From: Comamonas sp. SCN 65-56 | GTDB taxonomy: Bacteria > Pseudomonadota > Gammaproteobacteria > Burkholderiales > Burkholderiaceae_C | DNA: 64,000 nucleotides | Reading direction: 5' to 3' | NCBI RefSeq assembly: GCF_001724135.1 | Contig: NZ_MEDS01000004.1 | Coordinates: 62,001-126,000 of the forward strand | Shown here: positions 52,068-60,712 of the stretch, piece after piece | Layout: every line of letters starts with the position of its first letter | Position numbering within the stretch: position 1 is the stretch's first letter | Translations under genes and position numbers: made by a program | The notes under the pieces: generated by a model | The model's input: the letters and a program-made list of their open reading frames with translations, nothing else | Database searches by the model: none | What the model was told of the DNA's origin: nothing

Positions 52068-53834
52068 GTGTCCGGCAGCCAGATCATCGTTCTCGTCACG
52101 CCGGTCTTCCTCGCGCTGATGGCGCTGGAATGGGCGGTGGGTCGGGCGCGCGGGCGCGTGGTGTTTCGCCTGGCCGATGCGGTCAGCAGCGTCAGTCTCG
52201 GGATGCTGAGCCAGACCAGCGCGGTGTTCACCGTGCTGCTGCGTGTAGGGCTGTACACGCTGGCGTGGCAGCAGCTGGCGCTATGGCGCAACGATGCATT
52301 CTGGCTGAGCGCACCGGGCTGGCTGCTGGCGCTGCTGTTCTACGACTTCTGCTATTACTGGCTGCATCGCATGGGGCACGAGGTGGCGGTGCTCTGGGCG
52401 GCGCACGCAGTGCACCACCAGAGTCAGGACTACAACCTTTCCACCGCCTTGCGCCAGACCAGCTCGGGCGCGCTGCTGGGCTGGCTGTTCTACCTGCCGA
52501 TGGCGCTGGTGGGCGTGCCGCCGCTGGTGTTCGTGGTCGTCGGCCTCATCGATCTGCTCTACCAGTTCTGGGTGCATACCGAGCAGGTCGGGCGTCTGGG
52601 CTGGTTTGACCGCTGGTTCTGCAGCCCGAGCAACCACCGCGCGCACCATGCCGTCAACGATCGCTATCTCGACAAGAACTACGGTGGCATTCTTATCGTC
52701 TGGGACAGGCTCTTCGGTACCTTTGTCGAGGAAGACGATCGCGAACCCTGCGTCTACGGCACGCGCGGGCTGCTCGCCAGCTGGGACCCGCTGTGGGCCA
52801 ATGTGCAGGTGTATGCCACTCTGGCGCGCGACAGCTGGCATGCGCGGCGCTGGCGCGACAAGCTGCTGGTGTGGCTCAAACCGCCGGGCTGGCGGCCGGC
52901 GGATGTGGCGGCGCGCTTCCCCAAACCGGCATTCGAGCTGGCGCAGATGACGCTTTTCAATCCTGCGATGACGCGCGCCCAGCGGTGGTTTGCGGGTGCG
53001 CAGTTCGTGCTGCTGCTGGCGGGTGTCAGCGTCTTTCTCTGGCATGCCGACAGTGCGCCGCTGGCCGACAACCTGCTGTGGTTTGCCGTGCTGCTCGTGT
53101 GCCAATGGGCGCTGGGAGCGGCGATGCAGGGGCGGCTGACCATGCTGGAGGCCTTGATGATCGAGGCGGGTGCGCTGGCGACGGCAAGCGCGGCGCTTGG
53201 TCTTGCCGAGTGGCATTACATCGCCAAGCCGGCGGCCATGATTTTTGCTATGGCTGCAGTAGCTGTTCGCACTTATCCATCAAGGGCTGAAGGCAATTTT
53301 CGTTCACATTCATCTGGATGGCTACTGCTGGCGCTGCTCGGTTCGCTCGCGGGAGATCTGTTCCTGATGGTGGCCGGGTTTTTCATCCCCGGGCTGGTGA
53401 GCTTTTTGCTGGCCCACCTGTGCTACATCGTGCTGTTTCGCCGCGATGCGCCGTGGTTCGCGCACCGCGGCGCGCTGCTGGCGACACTCACCCTGGCCGG
53501 CGGGATGTATGCATTCCTCTGGCAGGGCGGACTGCCGCCGGAGCTGCGTGCGCCAGTGGCTGCCTATGTGCTGGTGATTGCGCTGATGGCGGCCCAGGCC
53601 TGGGCGCGCTGGCAGGTGCTGCGCGACCGGCCGACGCTCTGGGTCGCGCTGGGTGCCTGCTGCTTCATGCTCAGCGATTCGCTGCTGGCGATCAACCGCT
53701 TCGTGCAGCCGCTGCCCTGGTCGCAGGTGTGGGTGCTGTCCAGCTACTACGCGGCGCAGGTGCTGATCGTCGTCGGTGTGCTGCGCGCGACGGCTGTCAG
53801 CGGGCCCGTTGTGGCGCCGGCAGCTGCAGCGTAG
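52068..53834 (+). CDS. Sterol desaturase/fatty-acid hydroxylase fused to YhhN (TMEM86) domain
   Basis: 588-residue membrane protein with two domains. N-terminal domain: fatty-acid hydroxylase/sterol-desaturase fold with the three di-iron His clusters HRMGH (100-104), HAVHH (113-117) and HRAHH (190-194), most like alkylglycerol monooxygenase (TMEM195). C-terminal domain (about 380-588): polytopic YhhN/TMEM86 family, known as lysoplasmalogenase, beginning YIAKPAAMIFAM. Both families act on ether-linked lipids, so a joint role in ether or vinyl-ether lipid breakdown is attractive but unproven. The frame opens with GTG at 52068. Around residues 391-411 the coding DNA resembles a dispersed repeat. 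Confidence 0.85.
   Translation: MSGSQIIVLVTPVFLALMALEWAVGRARGRVVFRLADAVSSVSLGMLSQTSAVFTVLLRVGLYTLAWQQLALWRNDAFWLSAPGWLLALLFYDFCYYWLHRMGHEVAVLWAAHAVHHQSQDYNLSTALRQTSSGALLGWLFYLPMALVGVPPLVFVVVGLIDLLYQFWVHTEQVGRLGWFDRWFCSPSNHRAHHAVNDRYLDKNYGGILIVWDRLFGTFVEEDDREPCVYGTRGLLASWDPLWANVQVYATLARDSWHARRWRDKLLVWLKPPGWRPADVAARFPKPAFELAQMTLFNPAMTRAQRWFAGAQFVLLLAGVSVFLWHADSAPLADNLLWFAVLLVCQWALGAAMQGRLTMLEALMIEAGALATASAALGLAEWHYIAKPAAMIFAMAAVAVRTYPSRAEGNFRSHSSGWLLLALLGSLAGDLFLMVAGFFIPGLVSFLLAHLCYIVLFRRDAPWFAHRGALLATLTLAGGMYAFLWQGGLPPELRAPVAAYVLVIALMAAQAWARWQVLRDRPTLWVALGACCFMLSDSLLAINRFVQPLPWSQVWVLSSYYAAQVLIVVGVLRATAVSGPVVAPAAAA
53240..53300. repeat. Possible repeat-derived segment inside the hydroxylase-YhhN gene
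   Basis: The stretch GCTATGGCTGCAGTAGCTG (53248-53266) and TTATCCATCAAGGGCTGAAG (53273-53292) looks like dispersed Comamonadaceae hairpin units and shares TCCATCAAG with the inverse of the copy at 52018. It is translated in frame (AVAVRTYPSRAEGNF) at the junction of the YhhN domain's first helices, giving a polar insert. Assignment is by eye. Confidence 0.35.
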
Positions 53835-53866
53835 GCGGCTGGCGTGCGCAGCGCGCGGCCAGCCGC
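53835..53866. terminator. Hairpin between convergent genes
   Basis: GCGGCTGGC (53835-53843) and GCCAGCCGC (53858-53866) form a perfect 9-bp stem directly after the fusion-gene stop and before the end of the convergent PhyH-like gene. The loop is 14 bases and there is no T-tract. A shared terminator or 3' stabiliser is likely. Confidence 0.5.
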
Positions 53867-53873
53867 GCTCCAG

Positions 53874-54704
53874 TCACCTTCTCCAGGCGATCGGGAAGCG
53901 GTCGTCGTCGTGCGCCGCCTCGCCCGGCTGGACGCTCACGTCCGCCTGCGTCACCGTGGGGTCCGATCCGGGATGGGGATACCAGATCGCATCGTCGCCC
54001 AGCCAGCGGGTGGAGATGGCGGCCCGCCGATGCTTTGACGAGCTATTGCCACGGGCGCCATGCAAAGTCCACGCAGAAAACAATACGCCATCCCCGGCCT
54101 TCATGTCCCAGCCGACGATGTCGTAGGCGCTTCGGTCTGCTTCTATGGCTGGAACCGGCTCGCCCTCGATGCCTTTGAGCTGCCAGCTGCTGGGGTGGTT
54201 GTCGCGTTTGCCGAATTGTTCCGGCATGTAGTAGTGGTTGTCCAAGTGCGAACCACGTACAAATTCCAGTGCGCTTTGTTCCACGGTCGAATCGGTCAGG
54301 GCCACCCAGATCGAACAAATCTGCCGGCCCTTGAATGGCCAGTACGGCACATCCTGATGCCACGGTGTCGGCGCGGTGGTGTCTGGCTCCTTGACCAGCA
54401 TGTGATCAAAGTAAAAGCGGGCCACCGAACTTTGCATCGCCTGTCCGGCAATGGCGGCAATCCCGGATTCGAAGACGAAATTTTTGATTTCCGCGTTTTC
54501 CCGCCACAGATATCGGTCGGTGAACAATCGGTTCTTGCTGGCGTTCGGGTTGGCATCATTGACCCAGCGGCTGGGTGCTGCCAACTGCGCATCGACGACG
54601 CCGGTCATCCTGGCGATCCATTCCGGCGTCAATATGTTTCTGACGCATATCACCCCATCGCGTTCATAGGCGGCGATTTCGTCCTTTGTCAGTACTCTTT
54701 CCAT
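53874..54704 (-). CDS. Phytanoyl-CoA dioxygenase (PhyH) family protein
   Basis: 276-residue Fe(II)/2-oxoglutarate-dependent dioxygenase. The iron ligands HxD are in WHQDVPYW (about 130-137), and the distal His is in TLHGARGNSS (about 221-230), with an Arg two residues on for 2-oxoglutarate. The substrate may be a CoA ester or a small acid. AAGGAG nine bases before ATG 54704 supports the start. It is in the same run as the binding protein at 54750 (gap 45 bases). Local GC is low for this window (29 of 60 bases at 54481-54540). Confidence 0.87.
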   Translation of the reverse strand: MERVLTKDEIAAYERDGVICVRNILTPEWIARMTGVVDAQLAAPSRWVNDANPNASKNRLFTDRYLWRENAEIKNFVFESGIAAIAGQAMQSSVARFYFDHMLVKEPDTTAPTPWHQDVPYWPFKGRQICSIWVALTDSTVEQSALEFVRGSHLDNHYYMPEQFGKRDNHPSSWQLKGIEGEPVPAIEADRSAYDIVGWDMKAGDGVLFSAWTLHGARGNSSSKHRRAAISTRWLGDDAIWYPHPGSDPTVTQADVSVQPGEAAHDDDRFPIAWRR

Positions 54705-54749
54705 GTCAATCTCCTTGTCGTGAGACGGGAAGCCAGGCGCAGCCACGCT

Positions 54750-55901
54750 TCATTCGACAAATTTCCATTTGCCATCCTTGACTTCAACCAGAACCTGGCT
54801 GCGTCCGTCCGCGCCGTTGTGGTTGGTGTGCGACATCGTGTATACGCCTTCTGCCAAGACCAGATTCTTGATGTCGTTTTCCAGTGCATCGCGCAATGCC
54901 AGGCGGAATTCAGGCGTGCCCGGAGCGGCTGATTTCATCGCCACGGGGATGATGTGGTTGAGCAGCAGGTGTGCGTCCCAGGCGGTACCACCAAACAGCG
55001 AGAGCGCGCCGATCCCGTATTTGGCTTTCACTTTCTCGACATAGTTCACTGCAACTGGCTTGACGATATTGTTGTCCGGCAATTGCTCTGCAACCAGGAT
55101 CGGAGAGACCGACATGAATGTGCCTTCTATCGATTTCCCGCCCACGCGAAGATAATCGTTGTTGGCGACGGCCTGGGTTTGGTATTGGGTGCCGGTGTAG
55201 CCGATTTTCTTCAGTTCCAGTTGCGGCATTGCCGCTGGCGTACCGGATGCTGCAATAAAGACTGCATCCGGCTTTTTGCTCATGATTTTCAATGCCTGCG
55301 AGACGAACGAAGTGTCGTTGCTGGCGAAACGTTCAATGCTGACGATATCGATTCCAACGGTTGGCGCGAGTTTGTTGGCTTCTTCGATGAATACCTGGCC
55401 ATACCCGTCCTTGGCTGCAACGATGGTGAGCGTTTTCTCCCCGCGCTTTTTCATCCGGTTGAATATGACATTCAACTGGATTTCTTCCGAAGGCGGCAAT
55501 TTGTAGGCCCATTTTTTGGGCCCTTCCTGGGGATTGATGACGGCACCGCCGCCCGAGAGCGTGATCATGGGCGTCTTGGTTTCACCGGCCACTTCCAGCA
55601 CGGCAAGTGCCGTCGCGGTAATCGATGGGCCAATCAGGATGTCGACATTGTTCTTGGTCACGAGCTTGCGCGCGGCCAGTGTCGCTGCAGTCGGGTCGGA
55701 GGCATCGTCCAATACGGTGACGTTGACCTTTTGATTGCCAATCGTCTGAGGCCACATTTCAACGGTCTGTTGCGCTGGTATCCCAAGTGAAGCCGCGGGG
55801 CCTGTCAAGGACAGGATCACCCCGACATTGATATCGGCGTGCGAGATTCCGAATGCAAGAGTGGCAATGCATCCAAGGGCTATTTTTTTGAGTTTGATCA
55901 T
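54750..55901 (-). CDS. ABC transporter substrate-binding protein (LivK family), low-GC gene
   Basis: 383-residue periplasmic binding protein, Peripla_BP_6 fold. Signal peptide about 1-23 (KIALGCIATLAFGISHA). INVGVILSLTGPAASLGIP and VLDDASDPTAA follow. ATG at 55901 has GGAGA about seven bases upstream; a TTG one codon earlier is possible. It is clearly related to the next gene upstream (56086) but more AT-rich (29 G or C of 60 at 55261-55320), suggesting separate acquisition. No permease or ATPase genes are near. Confidence 0.88.
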   Translation of the reverse strand: MIKLKKIALGCIATLAFGISHADINVGVILSLTGPAASLGIPAQQTVEMWPQTIGNQKVNVTVLDDASDPTAATLAARKLVTKNNVDILIGPSITATALAVLEVAGETKTPMITLSGGGAVINPQEGPKKWAYKLPPSEEIQLNVIFNRMKKRGEKTLTIVAAKDGYGQVFIEEANKLAPTVGIDIVSIERFASNDTSFVSQALKIMSKKPDAVFIAASGTPAAMPQLELKKIGYTGTQYQTQAVANNDYLRVGGKSIEGTFMSVSPILVAEQLPDNNIVKPVAVNYVEKVKAKYGIGALSLFGGTAWDAHLLLNHIIPVAMKSAAPGTPEFRLALRDALENDIKNLVLAEGVYTMSHTNHNGADGRSQVLVEVKDGKWKFVE

Positions 55902-56085
55902 CAATGGTCTCCAATTTAAAAAACGTTACGAATTCATTCAATGCAAATGCCTGTTTCAAACCAATGCACTGGTTGGAATTCCCGATGTGTCATGTTGCTC
56001 AGCAAAGTCAATGATGATCAGACGCAACACCCACGCCGTCAAGTACGGCGATGAGCCCATGTCCTTCATGGGGTGACTCGGGGTT

Positions 56086-57237
56086 TTACTTCACATAGCG
56101 CCATGCGCCGTTCTTCACCTGAATGGCGACGACCGCACGTTTGTCGTAGCCGACATGGTCCTCGGGTGTCATGTTGATGATGCCCTGCGTGGTGACGAGC
56201 TCGCGCACCTGCTCGAGCGCATCACGCAACGCGGCGCGAAACTCCGCGGTGCCTGGTTTGGCCTTGGCCAGTGCTGCAGGCAGGGCTTTGCGCAGCAGCA
56301 GGTTGGTGTCTATGGTATTGGCTGCGAAGATGTTCATCGAGCCTTTGCCGTAGGCGTTCTCGTACGCCTGGATTTCGCCCAGCGCAATCGGGCGCGTGGG
56401 GTTGGAGGGATCCAGCTGGTCCGCCACCACCACGCCACCGGCGGCAAACACGGCACCTTCCGCATCCTTGCCGGCGACCTTGAGGAAATCGTTGTTGGCG
56501 ATGCCGTAGGTCTGGTAAATGGGACCTTTGTAGCCGCGCTCGACCAGGGTTTTTTGCGGCAGTGCGGCGGGGGTGCCGGCGCCGGCGATCATGATCGCGT
56601 CCGGCTTGGCCGAGAGCAGCTTGACGGCCTGACCGATCACGCTGGTGTCGTTGCGCGCATAGCGCTCGACGGCCACGATCTTGATGCCCGCTGGCTCCGC
56701 GGCGGCCTTGATTTCATTGAGCCAGGATTCGCCATAGGGGTCCGAGAAGCCGATGAAACCCAGCGTCTTGACCTTGTTGGCCAGCATGTTGTCGACCGTG
56801 ACGGCAGCCACCAGGCTTTCGTTGGAAATGGCTTTGAAGACCCAGCGCCGGTTGGCGTCTTGCGGCAGCACGATGCGTGCGCTGGCCGCCAGGCTCAGCA
56901 GAGGCAGCTTGCGTTCGCCAGCCGCGTCCACCATGGCCAGTGTCGCAGGCGTGATGCTGGAGCCGATGATCACGTCCGCCCGGTTGTCGTCGGAGAGTTT
57001 TTGCAGGTTGCGCAGTGCAGTGGATGGGTCAGAGGCATCGTCGAGCACCACGTAATTGATCTTCTCGCCGTTGATGTCCCTGGGAAACAGTTTGACCGCG
57101 TTGTGGCTGGGGATGCCGAGGGACGCGCCGGGCCCGGTCAGGGAGAGCGTCACGCCGACATTGATGTCGGCCCGTGCAGACATCACCGCGCCGGTCAGAA
57201 GCAGTGCCGCAACCTGTGCGATCAGGGGAAATTTCAT
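56086..57237 (-). CDS. ABC transporter substrate-binding protein (LivK family)
   Basis: 383-residue periplasmic binding protein with a Sec signal peptide (about 1-23, ending ARA). INVGVTLSLTGPGASLGIP and VVLDDASDPSTALRNLQKL show it to be a close relative of the proteins at 54750 and 35007. It lies 34 bases after the Rieske oxygenase gene and probably belongs to that transcript, binding the oxygenase substrate or a related acid. The 184-base gap before the next gene holds small hairpins (e.g. CGCCGT-N5-ACGGCG) but no T-run. Confidence 0.88.
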   Translation of the reverse strand: MKFPLIAQVAALLLTGAVMSARADINVGVTLSLTGPGASLGIPSHNAVKLFPRDINGEKINYVVLDDASDPSTALRNLQKLSDDNRADVIIGSSITPATLAMVDAAGERKLPLLSLAASARIVLPQDANRRWVFKAISNESLVAAVTVDNMLANKVKTLGFIGFSDPYGESWLNEIKAAAEPAGIKIVAVERYARNDTSVIGQAVKLLSAKPDAIMIAGAGTPAALPQKTLVERGYKGPIYQTYGIANNDFLKVAGKDAEGAVFAAGGVVVADQLDPSNPTRPIALGEIQAYENAYGKGSMNIFAANTIDTNLLLRKALPAALAKAKPGTAEFRAALRDALEQVRELVTTQGIINMTPEDHVGYDKRAVVAIQVKNGAWRYVK

Positions 57238-57271
57238 GAAGCTTGTCTCCGGTGTCAGGGTTCGGTGGTGA

Positions 57272-58339
57272 TCAAGAGGAAGCGCTGGCGCCTTCGGTTG
57301 CGCCCGCCCGTTCCGCTGCGACGGCGTCCGCGAGCATCTGGCGGAACCGGATCAGCGCGGCATCGAAGTGCAAGGGCAGCATGTGTTCTTCTGCCCCAGG
57401 CGCAAGGTTTTTGTACTGCGCGGTAATCATGCGGCAGTCTTCGTTGAACGCCTCCAGCAGCGTGCGATACATCGAGTTCTTCATCGTCGAATCGCCTTCG
57501 CCGTGGCGATGCGACTGCTGGAAAAAGTAGTGTGTCGAGGTTTCTGTCTCGGGCGTCAGCGTCTGGCAGCTGTGCAGTTGAACCGCATGGCTGAGATCGT
57601 CCGGTGCATCGGTGACGGGCCGCCCGCCGGATTGCATCAACAGCGTTCCTGGGAAAAGAAAATCGTAGATGAACCAGCGATCCAGGTGGGAGTCGAACCT
57701 GCGAAAGCGCTGGTAGTACGGTGGTGCCGGCACATCGTGCACATGGCGCGTGACCTTGATGCCGCGCTGGCCGTCGGCATCGATGGTTTCGATCTTGGGT
57801 CTGGCCTGGGCAATTGCGGTGGAGCCTCCCAGCGTCTTTTCGTGCACGTAGCTCAGGTGCGAAAAGTCCAGCAGGTTGTCGCAGATCAGCAGGTAAGGCG
57901 TGTCGTAGTGCATATAGCCCGGCACGTTGACCCAGTCCGGGTGATCGCATGAGAAATTGTCCGGCAGCTTTTTCTCATCGGCCAAGGCCGGGTCTCCCAT
58001 CCAGACGAAAACCCAGTTGTTCTTGCAGACGACCGGGTAGGACTTGACCTGCGCCTTGGGCGGAATGCGCTCCATGCCGGGCAAATCGATGCATTGACCA
58101 GCGGTATTGAACTTCATCCCGTGGTAGCCGCAGCGCACGGCGTCGCCTTCGCGCCGCCCGATGGACAGCGGTGCATGGCGATGGCAGCAACGGTCTTCGA
58201 GTGCGGCGAATTTCCCGTCCGCCGTGCGGTAGACGAGGATGGGCTCGCCAAGCACTTTGCGGGAGAACAGCGTGCCTTCGGTGGCCGCCGGGATCTCATG
58301 GTCCCAGGCGATGACGTACCAGCAATTGCGAAGCCACAT
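57272..58339 (-). CDS. Rieske 2Fe-2S oxygenase, VanA-like, no adjacent reductase
   Basis: 355-residue single-component Rieske oxygenase. Cluster motif CCHRHAPLS (about 52-60) and CGYHGMKF (about 70-77). The iron site is DNLLDFSHLSYVH (about 156-168). AGGAG seven bases before ATG 58339 supports the start; a longer in-frame start lacks a site. Unlike the other two Rieske enzymes here it has no reductase gene beside it, so electrons must come from elsewhere, possibly one of the VanB-like reductases at 25303 or 43629. It is divergent from a LysR regulator, its likely controller. Confidence 0.88.
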   Translation of the reverse strand: MWLRNCWYVIAWDHEIPAATEGTLFSRKVLGEPILVYRTADGKFAALEDRCCHRHAPLSIGRREGDAVRCGYHGMKFNTAGQCIDLPGMERIPPKAQVKSYPVVCKNNWVFVWMGDPALADEKKLPDNFSCDHPDWVNVPGYMHYDTPYLLICDNLLDFSHLSYVHEKTLGGSTAIAQARPKIETIDADGQRGIKVTRHVHDVPAPPYYQRFRRFDSHLDRWFIYDFLFPGTLLMQSGGRPVTDAPDDLSHAVQLHSCQTLTPETETSTHYFFQQSHRHGEGDSTMKNSMYRTLLEAFNEDCRMITAQYKNLAPGAEEHMLPLHFDAALIRFRQMLADAVAAERAGATEGASASS

Positions 58340-58376
58340 GGCGATCTCCTGATGAATAGGCACATGGAATGTATGG

Positions 58377-58421
58377 ATTCTTCATGAATGCAGCAATATC
58401 ATTGTTCTCATATGCACAATG
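58377..58421. promoter_or_regulatory. Candidate LysR operator between Rieske gene and lysR
   Basis: Two inverted repeats lie in the 79-base divergent gap: ATTC-N5-GAAT (58377-58389) and CATTGT-N10-ACAATG (58400-58421). The second has the dyad spacing of a LysR-type box (T-N11-A). It overlaps the first possible lysR start codon (58419), favouring ATG 58434 as the true start. Confidence 0.45.
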
Positions 58422-59396
58422 AATGAAATTCATATGGATGCTTTCGATCTGAATCTGCTGCGCGTGCTGGAGGCCATGCTTTCCGAACGCAGCGTGACGC
58501 GTGCGGCGCGCAGTCTGGACATGACGCAAAGCGCAGCGAGCCACGCACTCAATCGCTTGCGTGAATTTTTTGATGACCCGTTGTTCGTCAAGTCGGGTAA
58601 TGCGATGGTGCCGACCCCAAAGGCCGAATCGCTGCAGCCCGCCGTGTTCGATGTCATGTCCACGGTGCGCCAACGCATCCGGATGCAGGCCGTGTTTCAG
58701 CCCCAGTCCGCGCAGCGCGAGTTTGTGCTGTGCATCACCGACATGGGGGAACTGGTCTTTCTGCCTACCTTGCTCAGGCGCTTGCGCCTGGAGGCGCCAC
58801 AGTGCTCGTTACGAACCCTGCAGGTGCCTGCAGAACAGATCGAGCAACTGCTGGCCAGCGGCAGCGCCGACCTGGCCATAGGCTCCTACCGGACAGCGCC
58901 GGATGGCTTGTACAAGCAGCGCCTGTTCATGCACAGCTTCGTGACGATTGCCCATGCGGACAACACCCGATGGGGGCGGCGGATCAGCCTGGAACAGTTC
59001 GAGCAGACACCCCAGATCGTGGTCACCCTGACGGGACGCGAGCCGGTGGCCTACGACAAGGTGCTGGAAGACACGGGCATCCGGCGCACCGTCGTGCTGC
59101 GCACGCCCCATTTCCTGATGGTGCCGCTGCTGTTGGAACAAAACCCCGAGCTGATCGCCACCGTGCCGCTGGAGTTGGGCAATGTGTTTGCACGCCTGGG
59201 CATCGTGCGCATGCTCGAGCCGCCGCTGGAGTTGCCCACGTTCGCGATCAACCAGTACTGGCACCCGCTGTTTCATCGTGAGCCCGGTTTGGTCTGGCTG
59301 CGCGAACTGATCAAGCAGAGTTTCGAAACCTATCCCGATATTTACACCGGGCCACCGCCCGCGCACGCGCCCACCATCGGTCGCAGGGGGGCGTGA
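58419..59396 (+). CDS. LysR-family transcriptional regulator
   Basis: 325-residue LysR-type regulator. The helix-turn-helix is about 20-45 (SVTRAARSLDMTQSAASHAL). The effector domain follows from about 95, of the NodD/LinR-like branch. It probably controls the divergent Rieske oxygenase and binding-protein genes. Start is 58419 or 58434; the latter (MDAFDLNLLRV) is closer to the family's usual beginning and would free the palindrome that spans 58419. The 3' end is 11 bases from the convergent TRAP permease gene. Confidence 0.92.
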   Translation: MNEIHMDAFDLNLLRVLEAMLSERSVTRAARSLDMTQSAASHALNRLREFFDDPLFVKSGNAMVPTPKAESLQPAVFDVMSTVRQRIRMQAVFQPQSAQREFVLCITDMGELVFLPTLLRRLRLEAPQCSLRTLQVPAEQIEQLLASGSADLAIGSYRTAPDGLYKQRLFMHSFVTIAHADNTRWGRRISLEQFEQTPQIVVTLTGREPVAYDKVLEDTGIRRTVVLRTPHFLMVPLLLEQNPELIATVPLELGNVFARLGIVRMLEPPLELPTFAINQYWHPLFHREPGLVWLRELIKQSFETYPDIYTGPPPAHAPTIGRRGA

Positions 59397-59407
59397 GAGT
59401 GCCGGGC

Positions 59408-60712
59408 TCAGCGGTAGAGCAGTGTCGGCAGCCACATGGTCAGCGGCGGCCAGAGCGCGGCGATGAGTAGGTCGATCATCGCCACCAGTACCAGCGGCGC
59501 AATCGCCCGCGACACGCGCCCGAGCGACACCTGCGCGATGCCGCAACTGACGAACAGACAGATGCCCACCGGCGGCGTGAGCATGCCGATGGCGAGGTTG
59601 ACCACCACCAGCACGCCGAACTGCACCGGGTCGATCTGCATCTGCGGCGTGAGCAGCGCCAGCACCGGGACGACGAGCAGCAGCGCGGCGGTGGTTTCCA
59701 TCACGCAGCCGATGATGAGCAAGAGCACCATCACCAGCAGCAGCAGGCCCACCGGCGGCAGCGCCAGCGAATTGACGAAGGTGTTCAGGAGTTGCGCGCT
59801 TTGCTGCATCGCCAGCAGCCAGCCGAACACCTTGGCCATGGCGATGATAAAGAGGATGCCGCCTGCCACCACCTGCGAGCGGATGATGAGCTGCGGCAGT
59901 TCGCGCCAGGCCAGCTCCTTGTTGATCACCGTGCCGACCAGCAGCGCGTAGAACACCGCCAGCGCCGCGCCTTCGGTCACGGTGACGATGCCGCCCAGAA
60001 TGCCGCCCAGCACGATCACCGGCGCGCCCATGGACCACAGCGCCGCGCGCCCGGTGGCACCGACCTGCGCCCAGGTGAAGGGCTGGCGCAAGCCATAGCC
60101 CTTGCGCCAGGAGATGAAGATGGCCACCACCATGAACGACAGCCCGAGCAGGCCGCCCACCAGAAGACCGCCGGCAAACAGCTGCGAGGTGGAGATGTTG
60201 GTCATGAACCCGAACAGAATCATCGGGATCGAGGGCGGAATGATGATGCCGATCGCGCCGCCTGCGGCCACCACGGCAGCGGCAAACGCCGGCGGATAGC
60301 CCTGGCGGATCATCGTGGGAATCACCACCGCGCCGATGGCGGCGGTGTCGGCCGCAGCCGAGCCCGAGATACCCGCGATGATGATGGAAGCGCCAATCGC
60401 CGCCGCCGCCAGCCCCCCGGGTGCCCAGCCCACCAGGCTGTTGCAAAAGTCGATCAGGCGCCGCGAGATGCCGCCCACTTCCATGATGGAGCCCGCGATC
60501 ATGAACAGCGGCACCGCCAGCAGATCAAACGAATCGACGCCCGAAAAAAGCTGCTGCACCACCGTCTGCCCGAGCGCGGCCAGCGTCACCGTGTCCGGGA
60601 ACACGCCGGGTGTGATGATGAGCCCGATGGCGGGCAGGCCTATGCTGAGCGCCACGGGCAGGCCCAGCGCCATCAGGAAAAACATCAGCCCGAACAGCAG
60701 GATGATGATCAT
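59408..60712 (-). CDS. dctM: TRAP transporter large permease DctM
   Basis: 434-residue membrane protein with about twelve helices. DctM features include GLPVALSIGLPAI near the start, SGSAAADTAAIGAVVIPTM (about 110-128) and IIPPSIPMILFGF (about 150-162). It forms the sodium- or proton-driven channel for a carboxylate delivered by the binding protein at 61229. The ATG (MIIILLFG) overlaps the dctQ stop by four bases. Substrate class only: organic acid. Confidence 0.93.
   Translation of the reverse strand: MIIILLFGLMFFLMALGLPVALSIGLPAIGLIITPGVFPDTVTLAALGQTVVQQLFSGVDSFDLLAVPLFMIAGSIMEVGGISRRLIDFCNSLVGWAPGGLAAAAIGASIIIAGISGSAAADTAAIGAVVIPTMIRQGYPPAFAAAVVAAGGAIGIIIPPSIPMILFGFMTNISTSQLFAGGLLVGGLLGLSFMVVAIFISWRKGYGLRQPFTWAQVGATGRAALWSMGAPVIVLGGILGGIVTVTEGAALAVFYALLVGTVINKELAWRELPQLIIRSQVVAGGILFIIAMAKVFGWLLAMQQSAQLLNTFVNSLALPPVGLLLLVMVLLLIIGCVMETTAALLLVVPVLALLTPQMQIDPVQFGVLVVVNLAIGMLTPPVGICLFVSCGIAQVSLGRVSRAIAPLVLVAMIDLLIAALWPPLTMWLPTLLYR

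Noticed and set aside
55905-56085. Hairpins CCCATG-N5-CATGGG and CGCCGT-N5-ACGGCG between two binding-protein genes as a terminator
   Set aside because: Neither is followed by a T-run on the - strand, and stems are short.
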